The notes below the pieces were generated by a model. That model had not been told where the DNA came from. It did no database searches and was given only the letters and a program-made list of their open reading frames with translations. From positions 24,180,860 to 24,244,859 of the forward strand of contig NC_135244.1 of NCBI RefSeq assembly GCF_947623445.1: a stretch of DNA of 64,000 nucleotides, in the 5' to 3' direction. Both the position numbers and the translations under genes were made by a program. Positions within the stretch are counted from its first letter, which is position 1. Every line of letters starts with the position of its first letter. Positions 51,955 through 64,000 of this stretch are shown one piece after another. Source of the DNA: Clavelina lepadiformis (taxonomy: Eukaryota; Chordata; Ascidiacea; Aplousobranchia; Clavelinidae).

Positions 51955-54900
51955 TTACGTCATCACATCGCGTTGCTTCAGAATTTCTTCGATTTCAACA
52001 AATCTGTTCAAACGATCCACGTTTTCGCCTCTAGATGGCGCACCGAAGCTCACAAAGTCCACTCCGAGCCCAACGCCCTAAACATCACCAAGTCTTTATG
52101 ACGTCACAATTATAATTCATTATCAAGTCATAATTGCAAGATTATGAAACATACCACGTCAGTGTATATGTCATCACTTGCGTCAGCAGGAGGCGAGAGG
52201 AGGATTGTGACGTCACCATTGGCGCGAACGTCTTGGACAATTCGATATAAATCTGAACACGTCACTCTACTGCCTGTTGCTATGGCGACGCCGCTTGATC
52301 TGCGCGCGCAGAGCTGGTTTTGGTTTAAGGAGTGCAGTGGACCGTAAATGGACGATCCACCAATCACAAAGCACCTGACAAGGTCAACATTTTCAACCAA
52401 TAACATCTTATTACGTCACATTTACTGACGCGTACGACTCTGGTAATAGTGTTGGAGCTCACTTCTCACTGATGACGTCACATAACTTGGGCCACTGCTC
52501 CTTGTCCTCCTTGCGGATGGGATCGATCAACATAATGACCGCCGGGTAGCGCGCCAACAAGTCCCTGTAAAGCTCTACGAGTTCATCGGCCGACTTGAAG
52601 AGCGAGTTCGATATTTCGTACTTGCCTTTGTCCTGCACCAGCAGCTTGTCGTTACTTTGCTTCATATCAATTCTATCAAGCGCGCAATTATATAACAACG
52701 GAAATGAAGAAAACTGGTTACTTACGTAATCAAACGCATTTGTTGCGTCAGTTTCGATTCCGACGTAAATGTCTTGACCTGGGGTGAACCCGGCAGTCTG
52801 GATTGCCTCCAAAACGACATCTAGCGGTTGTTCAGGTTTGTCATAAACCGGTTGCAAGCCGCCACCAGGAGCGGTGACGACCCCGACGCTCTGCAGAGAT
52901 GGGAACATGGTCGATGAGAGTGTGAAGTGATTGAGACTAACTCTACAGGAATGAGCCATGCTTGTTGCGCGCTGACGTCACTACGGACCGTTACGAGGTG
53001 GCAAACCTATGCAGTGTATGAGACAAGTGGTTCAAGTTTATTCACCGATTTTGCGGCCAAACTGCGCTCCACCGCCTGATAAACCTTGACCAGGTTTCCG
53101 ATGCTCTCGTTGACCGGCAAGCCAGGCCTGGATATTGCGAATATATTTTTGAAAATATTCAGTTTTCCTGTGAAATAAATTGACTTTTAAATTGGAAATA
53201 TTTTACCAGGGTGCCTAAGAATAAAATGTCAAATATTTACCAAGATATTTTACACCGGAGAAATCATCAAATCGAATATATGGACCATAAATGCTCTTAA
53301 AACGTCTTTCAAATAGCTCCTCCTCATATCTAAATACCTGGAGATGACTTTCCTCCAGTGATGATGGAGATCACAGGAGTAGGAAGTCGAATCTCTTCTT
53401 TTCCCTCGCATCCGGACATTGATCGGTGGAGGTGGAGGAAAGGAGGTTGGGCAAGAAATACCGAACTTGCCTTCAAAGTTACGAGCGAAGTGGCAGAGAT
53501 GGAGCTGCATCCCTGGACTCAAGAACAATCTCCAATTCAAAGATTGCACTTGACAGAGCTACTCATTGCATTATAACATGTGCGTTCCATTAATAATAAT
53601 TATTATCCGTAAACAAAAATTATGTGAACAAATCTTAACGAGATTCGATTAAATTGAGATTTTAACTTGAAGAGTGCAAATTTAATAAGGAGCAGAGCAT
53701 GTGAGTCAACAGCAGAAATGTCTGCATTTTTCCATTAAAAACGTCTTGATAAGTTGAACGAAGGCAAAGTACCTTTAATCGAGGTGCTGCGGGCTCTTTT
53801 GGGGGGATAGGTTTCTCTGGGGCTTTCCCACCTTTGACTTTCCCAGAAGGAACTTTTTTCTTCTTCCCACTAGAGGGGGTGGGAGTTCGAGGATTATTGT
53901 TTTCGCTGACGTCAGTAGATGATGACACAGCATTTTCCATCTCGTTCATCCAATCACTGGAAAATTTTAATGGAGTTTTGATATTTGAGGTGGAAATAAA
54001 CTTTGACACGATTATGAGAAGAATTTCCAACCAACCATACCTCAGTGCTTTATCGATTTCAGCTTGATTCAGTAGGGGAATTCCCTTTATTTTTGGTGCT
54101 ATTTCAGCGTTGATATTCACGCAAGTTTTATCCGCAATTTCTTCAACTGTTGGTGGGCTCTCTGGATGAAATTAAATCAACGTCTTAAAATTCAGCAGCT
54201 GGCGAGTCGCTAAAATTCTGCCAGATCTGACAAGTTTGACACGAAAGCAGCTTCAACGTGTTAATGTTTAAGCCTCATTTCTTCTTTCAATGACCATAAT
54301 AACATGGGAACAAGTATCCGTGCAAAATTCTAATAACTAAGCACTAACTAATTAACATAACTCAGCTAATAACTCATATAAAATATAACTATTATTTAAC
54401 CATAACTAACTAACTATTACCACGACTACAGCTAACTACTACTGTATAATTAACTAAAAACTAATATAGCTAATAAATATAATAACTCAGCACAATTTCA
54501 AATACTTGTTTTTTAATTTTACCGTTGTCTTGATAAACCTGGCCTTGAACTTGCAGCATTTCATTGTCAAGTGCAAGGTAGGAAGATGCAAGAAACTGAC
54601 CAAAGAAACAAAGACACATGAACTTTTATCGTGCAAGTAGTTCCACCAACTTATACCATTATAGAAGGGAATTAAGAGAGTATAAGTTAGAAATATATCT
54701 CTTGCCTTGTCCTTGTTTTTCACAATTGCAAGCAAGCTGCATTTCACTGCCGGTGTTCCGTTGGCTGAATACACAACGCTGCCATGGACATCAGATAACA
54801 CAGGACTAAGTGCATAATTCTCAAAAAATTCGGACTGCAAATAATCAAGTTTAAAAAAGTTAATCATGAAATTGGCAGATTCTAAGTTTGAAGCTTGAAA

Positions 54901-55175
54901 ACCCCAAATTGATGTTAAAAAAAGAGATTCTATTTCCATATATTTTACTTTATTTATTTCCATATATACTTTTATTCAAGATTAAAGCAAAAAAAACACA
55001 CAACAAATTATTAGAGTCAAAAAGTGTAAAAATAAGAACTCACCAATCTGCCATAAATATCTCTCGGATTTTCAAAAAACATGTTATTAAGGATTTCTTC
55101 AATTCTTTCTGGCACATGGTTCTTCATGTAGTATTCTGCCGCAAGCTTCTTCAACTCATTGTATGACTCAGCCAT
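51955..55175 (-). CDS. ENO4: Enolase-like protein ENO4, complete
   Basis: Testis/sperm-type enolase homologue, required for sperm motility in mammals. Exons 55175-55044, 54834-54706, 54595-54523, 54161-54041, 53956-53773, 53512-53338, 53167-53046, 52890-52726, 52632-52463, 52374-52155 and 52077-51955 join in phase to 537 aa starting MAESYNELKK. The N-terminal MAESYNELKK...YYMKNHVPERIEE matches ENO4. A Lys-rich linker (GKKKKVPSGKVKGGK) follows, then the enolase barrel (LPTPVISIITGGKSSPGKLN, DKGKYEIS, LIDPIRKEDKEQW, KCFVIGGSS, GLGVDFVSFGAPSRGE). Enolase metal ligands are altered: D246 to E, E295 to I, D320 to G, and catalytic K345 is gone (yeast numbering, aligned by eye). Glycolytic activity is therefore unlikely. 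Exon 2 has a GC donor (AAG|GCAAGA). Neighbour KChIP is convergent. Confidence 0.9.
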
Positions 55176-55924
55176 ATTTCCTTCTTTTCATGCAACTTGT
55201 TTCTTCTTTGATGAAAGTGACTTTAAAACTTTTTATTTAAAATTTCTCTAAGATTTGACCATCCTGATTGGAAACAAGAAAGTCCTATACCAATACTGAA
55301 AACACAAAGATTGCAATAATTTCTTGAAGTTACCAAAATATGAAAATATGCTGGTATCATGTTTGATTAGACAAAGCAGAAAAGTGTTACATTAATTTCT
55401 TTCTGGCTCTTACTTACTAACAACACAAAATATTCCAATGTCTCTTAGATTTTACTCCGTTAAAGAAGACCACTAGTCAATTGCATCGAACTAAAAAGTA
55501 CTGTCACAGACAGAGAGACTTGAGAGACAAAGATTGACAACACTACACCATTAATGAATACTCATAATTATTTATTAAGGTACAAACAATACTTGCATAA
55601 AACTTACTGTTGGCACCTGCACGCACAAGATTTACCTTCATGCCTTTACCTTTATTTATTTATTTACCTTTTTTTACCTTCACGCCAACTTATAATAAAC
55701 AAACAAACAATTGAGGCTTCGGTGTAAGCCATCAAAATTTGCGTTTTTGCCAGATTGCTGAGTTAGGCATAGATGCACTCAATATTGCTTTTCAAGAGCT
55801 TCAGTGCCGCACTTAAGGGGCGTTATTTTGCACTTAATGACTTGGACAGAACTACTGCGCACTCAATTTTCAGTTGATTTAAAGTTTGAGTCAAACTGTC
55901 AAACTGGTTGTTGGTTTTGGTGTT

Positions 55925-56035
55925 GACGCACCCAAGATGTTGCTGAGAACAGTCATACTGTGCAGTCTGGCCCCTTCGAATGCACGATTTCTCGTCGAAA
56001 ACTGTCGTACTTTCTAGTCAGGTAGACTCAGACTG
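55925..56035. repeat. Dispersed repeat, second copy
   Basis: Partner of 31310-31400. In this copy the gaaaactgtc / cacccaagat unit occurs twice in slightly different form, so the family may itself contain a direct repeat. Confidence 0.5.
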
Positions 56036-56159
56036 GTAAATAAGCAAAACGTTAAAAAGTTGCTACATTTCAATCTCACAATTTAGGTTGATATGGTATG
56101 ACAAATTTTTTGGATTTTTATCTTGCATTGCGCAAATTTATATATGTCCACCAGATCCA

Positions 56160-56290
56160 CTGAACAGGAGCAAGTGTCGTCAATGCTTTGCGCAAGGGAA
56201 TTACGGTGGTACGGTGCCACTGGGTGTAGAACAGGGAACCTGAGCCGCATTTATTGCGAGGCCAGCGCTCGAACCACTCGACTATCGAGT
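56160..56290. repeat. Dispersed repeat (SINE-like candidate), second copy
   Basis: Partner of 32142-32285 with high identity across the whole length. It differs by a tggtac insertion and scattered substitutions. Confidence 0.6.
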
Positions 56291-56402
56291 CAAGATTTGT
56301 GCATCCGGCCGATTAAAAGTTTGTTAACAATTTTTCTTTCTATTGATTTTCTAAAAAGCTAACGTTTATTGCACAAATAGCCGACGACCAGAAAACCTTA
56401 AC

Positions 56403-56878
56403 CATAGGTACTGCAGCACCGAATTACTGTACCGCAGTACTTTTAAAAAAATGTACCGAATCTCTGTAATGGATTACTTTTTTCAAGAAATTTCGGTCGG
56501 TCCCGGTACCCGGTACTTTTCACGTAATTATTTCAAAATTTTAACAATTATGTTTTCAATAATACATGTAAATTAATCCTTAATACCAATTTATGCATCT
56601 GTTGACCTTTTTCAATCTAAAAATATTAAGTAAAAATGTAAGCGATTAACGTCACATATGTTTTGACCTAGAGTAACCTTTACCGGGGCATAATAGCGAC
56701 AAACATTGCATTTGCAGCAACATCTTTTACACAAAAAATACCGGTACCGACAAAGCACCGAACTATTGTGTTGAAACAGTACCGAATACCGGAACCGTCG
56801 GTTCATTTTTTGCCAAGTACCGATACCGTTACCGACGGTAATTTCGAAGTACCGACTGCCCACCTCTGGCCTTAACTA
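56403..56878. mobile_element. Non-autonomous hAT-like element (476 bp)
   Basis: The ends CATAGGTACTGCAG and, at the right, CTGCCCACCTCTG are degenerate inverted repeats (CAGAGGTGGGCAG type). The interior is packed with ggtacc/ggtaccg variants. The 8-bp flanks ACCTTAAC (56395-56402) and GCCTTAAC (56879-56886) match at 7 of 8 positions, consistent with an old hAT insertion. No coding capacity. Confidence 0.7.
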
Positions 56879-57159
56879 CCTATCACGTCAAATGACCAGC
56901 TTTAACACAAAATAACAAGAAAAGTTGGCGTTTAGCTTTAAAAGTCCATGGCAACTCATTGCTCTTGTTAAATGCAAACGTAAGTAAGAACAACATGCTC
57001 CATACACTCAGCCCAGAGAAGAACAAAAGGTTGTTAATAATTTAACAGTTTTTATTTTGAAGAAGCGATTCAGAAAAAACAAGCTAACATAATTCTAATG
57101 TAAGTATATCGTTTGTGAAAAAATATATTTACTCGTTAATAAATTTGATGGTAGATGAA

Positions 57160-57260
57160 CCGTGTTAACCCGGCATAGTCCAGTAATAAAAAAGATAGAT
57201 ATAAGATGACACTCTGCGGTTAACTTAATTTTTAATTTTTTAACACGAGCTTTCGCAAGT
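57160..57260 (-). mobile_element. Penelope-like element 3' fragment
   Basis: On the minus strand acttgcgaaagctcgtg followed by aaaaattaagttaacc and gagtg matches the region after the stem motif of the Penelope-like remnant at 33483-33530 (gcttgcgaaagctcgtg, aaaatataaagttaacc). It seems to be a short relic of the same family. Confidence 0.5.
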
Positions 57261-57449
57261 TTATTAAGAGATATAACGTTAAATAAATGGGGCATCAACC
57301 AAAATATTTGTAGATAACTTTTTTGTAAATTTTTGTCTTTTGTAAGTTTTAAAAAAATCATTTGTTTATGGTGAACAATTACAAATTCGGGCAAGCTTGA
57401 GGAACGCAATATAAAACAAACGATCAAAAAATACACAATGAGAAATTTG

Positions 57450-57515
57450 ATAACCAGTGCTCGAGCGATGAAGAATCATCTTTGAGTTTGAGTTGTGCAA
57501 AGACTTAAAATCCAC
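57450..57515. repeat. Dispersed repeat, copy 2
   Basis: Partner of 34226-34330: gtgctcgagcgatgaagaatcatc then gagttgtgcaaagactt. It lies directly upstream of the SRSF10-like gene. Confidence 0.5.
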
Positions 57516-57854
57516 AGTCCGAGCGAGATAAGGTAAGGTAAGATAACGATATAACTTTTAAAAAGCAATACAGAAGTTCAGAAGTAAGAGTATCGGTAAA
57601 CTTAAGCAACTTATTGGGTTATAGAGCCAAAAAGTTGTTTGGTTTTGTTTTATTTCTGTTTTAATGGTCGTATTGAATTTCTCACAATTTATTACTACAA
57701 AAGATGTTGATGTATTCACTGAAGCGTAACATTACCCAAAATGCTCATCTGAGTCAAAGATTAGAAGTTTCCGTTTCCAAGGAAGAGCAACATCGTGCTG
57801 CCGATTATCAAGAACTTGAGGACTGCAATCCTTAGTTTTTTCGCTGACTTGAAA

Positions 57855-61647
<3,793 letters not shown>

Positions 61648-62516
61648 GCTGATGGTTTTGGAAGTTGTTTTCGTTTCTCATTCTTTGTACGCTTTCACTT
61701 TATCCCCAACTCCTGATGACAAGACACTCTTTTAACCATTACACTCAGCAGCATGAAACATCAAATCTACGATTGTAATCTTAACACCAGTTTTCTTGTG
61801 ATCTTTTTGTTGGTGTAAATAAATTCTTTTAGATATAAATCACTTGCATGTGAGAGAATTGTGAAATGCTGAATCTGCATTCACACCAGCTTAAAGCCCC
61901 TCCTGCGGTGACTATTGCAACTCCCATGAAAGGTTCGACTTCTAAACTTTAAAAACTCCGTTAGACTAATCGGAGGCCAGTATCGTTTTTCAGTGCTGGA
62001 GTAGCAGGAAGTTTTAGCAAATGGCGTGTTACTTCCAGGTTGTGTCTACACAAGTCAGATTAAAATCTGCTTGAAATTAATAAACTTTTTCAGCTTAAAA
62101 CTGTAGCATGGAGTTCGGCGAGCCATCGCGGAAGCTGGAGATATGTGTATTGATGGGGACTTTATGAACTAACAAGGCTTGGTGATCTTGCAAGATCTTG
62201 TTTTGAGTGATTGTATTTCCAGTAAAACATGTAAAGAAATTGGCCCTTTTAGGGGTAGAATTGTGACTACATTCTTATGGCGTGTGCTGCAAGGTCTCCT
62301 TCATATTTATCCCAAACTTACTCTGTTTGATAAATGATAGTCAGGTTTACAAGATTGATAACACACACAAACAGTTTAAAATAGACTACCTTTGAGTTGC
62401 CAATGGTAGGCACAAAATTTATTATAATCAAATGACTAAGAACAACTCAATGAAACAGGCCTTGTTTCACACAAGATGTATTTCAAGGCGAACTACATAA
62501 ATTACATCTTCATTTT
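61648..62516. other. Convergent 3' region between SRSF10-like gene and small membrane protein gene
   Basis: 3' UTR of the SR gene, with AATAAA at 61818-61823, and of the opposite-strand gene. No further coding region seen. Confidence 0.5.
61818..61823 (+). promoter_or_regulatory. Poly(A) signal AATAAA of the SRSF10-like gene
   Basis: Canonical hexamer 171 bp after the stop codon, preceded by a T-rich stretch. It is the first good signal downstream. Confidence 0.5.
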
Positions 62517-63499
62517 CTAGAAAGGTAAAGTAGCACAAAATGTAATATAAGCAAGAACAGGTCCAACTACACATTCCAAAAAGCCGAAAACCAGGGAGGT
62601 GTTCCATTCTGTGCCTGAAATAGTTAAGAAAAATGTAAGAATCTGTCAAGCGACCGTAAAAGAAAATGGCACAAGCAAATGACAAAGCTATTATGAAGCT
62701 TACAATAAATACCATAAATTTATAGTAAACAAAGTAACTAGCGCAGGAAACAATTTATTAACAATGTACGAGAACTAGCATGTTCCGGACATGAAGATAT
62801 TTCCTTCATCAGAGTAGAAAACTGATGTAAATGTTAAAATCAAAGTTGTGCAAATATTTATAATGACTTTGTACGGAAATAGTCGCAAGGAAAAGTTAGT
62901 TTTCGTACATTTGTAATGCGTGCAAGTTCATGGCATTAAAGTCGACTTTTGCTCTCCCTACTCCATAAATGAATATCATCTCAGTATACAATGAACCTTA
63001 GCATCAATGCCCATTACATTAAATTTACTTTGCAATGCAATGGCCATTGCCCTTAGATTGTAGAATTAAAACTTCAACAACTAACCCAAAAAGTTATTAA
63101 TTCTGTCTTCATTCACTGTCCACCAGTACCACTCATACAGACTGCCGAAAAGCAAAATTGCAGCAGGAACTTTCAACTGAATTCCAATTCCTGCAAAAAT
63201 TAGAACCAGCATTGGTGAGAAATTCTGATAAATTTAATACAACAGAGCAAGATACACCCTAGAAACATATCACAGTGTTCTCCATTAAATTTCCTCCATC
63301 CAACTTTTATATGTAACTGAACTTGCCTAGAGGTATTGCTCCAAGAGAAATAAAAAGAAAAATCATGAATGCAAATAGACAGCTTACTTTTAGGGGCTTT
63401 AAATGGTTTAATTCCTCCAGTTTCAACGCTGGACATCAACAACCTCCGCGACACCAAAGTGGTCGAATTCCTCTGTACAGCATCCCTTGAAGCTTTCAT
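62517..63499 (-). CDS. Small two-membrane-segment protein, unrecognised
   Basis: Exons 63499-63388, 63190-63086 and 62614-62517 join in phases 1 and 1 to 104 aa. It starts MKASRDAVQRNSTTLVSRRL, a basic, Ser/Thr-rich N-terminus like a mitochondrial targeting sequence. A first hydrophobic segment follows (VPAAILLFGSLY, about residues 44-56), then a polar loop with WYWWTVNEDRINN and a second segment (LVFGFLECVVGPVLAYITF). If the second donor (GTTAGT) is not used, the frame stops at once after FLG and gives a 73-aa one-segment protein. An acceptor (tacacag) 16 bp before the ATG suggests a 5' UTR intron. I do not recognise the family; a small mitochondrial inner-membrane subunit is a guess. Confidence 0.6.
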
Positions 63500-64000
63500 G
63501 CTTCTCAACACCTGTGTACAATTTTGGAGTCTAGTACAATTGCATAACCAAATAACGTGTGAATTTGAGTAGCTGGGGTCTAGCAAAGGCATCCTGCGGT
63601 TGTTAACTTGCGTTAGACCCCAACTTTAGCAGTATGCTGCAGTCACACAACTTTTAGATGGGATCTCAGGGTTGCAAGACATTATCATTATTGGGATGAA
63701 AACACAAAAAAGAAAAATTTTATGACATTTCAGACTCAAGGATGTTGCACCACACTCAGACTGATAGTTGTGACAGTTTTAAACGAGAAATTGTTCACGC
63801 AGAGACAGAAAGTTTGCTGTGCGGCACAATTATACACCATGTCGCACTTCTTTACACTTTCGTATCACAACCTTCATATTTGGACTGAGATGATTTGTAC
63901 GATTTAAAATTCGACCATCTCTATTCATCATCGCTGAAGCCCTGGTTTCCAATTTTGTTCTCATGTAATCATTTTTGTTTGGCTTTTTGATTTTTTATGA
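63500..64000. other. Upstream flank of the small membrane protein gene
   Basis: Probably contains its 5' UTR exon(s) and promoter. No coding exon is supported on either strand before the window ends. Confidence 0.4.

Larger units (their letters stand above)
55176..56402. other. Intergenic region upstream of ENO4
   Basis: Promoter side of ENO4. It contains second copies of two dispersed repeats (about 55925-56035 and 56160-56290) and T/A-rich simple sequence near 55650. No exon found. Confidence 0.45.

Overview
The window is animal nuclear DNA. It has intron-rich genes with short exons and GT-AG junctions, plus one GC-AG and one AT-AC junction, metazoan protein families (F-box DNA helicase FBH1, Kv-channel-interacting protein, enolase-like ENO4, an SRSF10-type splicing factor) and old DNA transposons. 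A single KChIP gene with several first exons, an NADP-type glutamate dehydrogenase and the general layout suggest a marine invertebrate. A tunicate (ascidian) is my best guess, but this is inference from family knowledge and no database was searched.

Layout. (1) 1-12.5 kb: a tandem cluster of four minus-strand paralogues of an unrecognised, helix-rich, Cys-containing protein of about 255 aa. They sit in partly duplicated blocks. Copy A (2672-3624) is intact in two exons. Copies B and C have no recognisable start exon. Copy D (11578-12471) has a 2-bp frameshift. (2) 14.2-30.3 kb: a complete FBH1-type F-box/UvrD helicase gene on the minus strand (21 coding exons, about 937 aa). Its 8-kb intron contains a whole 10-exon NADP-glutamate dehydrogenase gene on the opposite strand (20425-23161). 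Two hAT-type non-autonomous transposons with perfect 8-bp target duplications lie in other introns. (3) 32.4-33.5 kb: a decayed Penelope-like retroelement. (4) 37.6-50.7 kb: a KChIP gene (plus strand) with four candidate alternative first exons (one Cys-rich, one long and polar, two with a hydrophobic segment). All four end in the same phase and fit the same downstream EF-hand core. (5) 51.96-55.18 kb: a full ENO4 gene on the minus strand, convergent with KChIP. (6) 57.86-61.65 kb: an SRSF10-like SR protein gene (plus strand) with an AT-AC U12-type intron and a 1.6-kb inverted-repeat element in intron 1. (7) 62.5-63.5 kb: a small two-membrane-segment protein on the minus strand, unrecognised.

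The genes do not form an operon. The strongest points of interest are the KChIP N-terminal exon array, the nested antisense GDH, the U12 AT-AC intron, the mosaic (gene-converted) paralogue cluster, and a large excess of the palindrome TGACGTCA in non-coding DNA of roughly 13-23 kb and 35-54 kb. All splice models were built by eye from splice consensus, reading phase and remembered family sequence, so transcripts are needed to confirm them.
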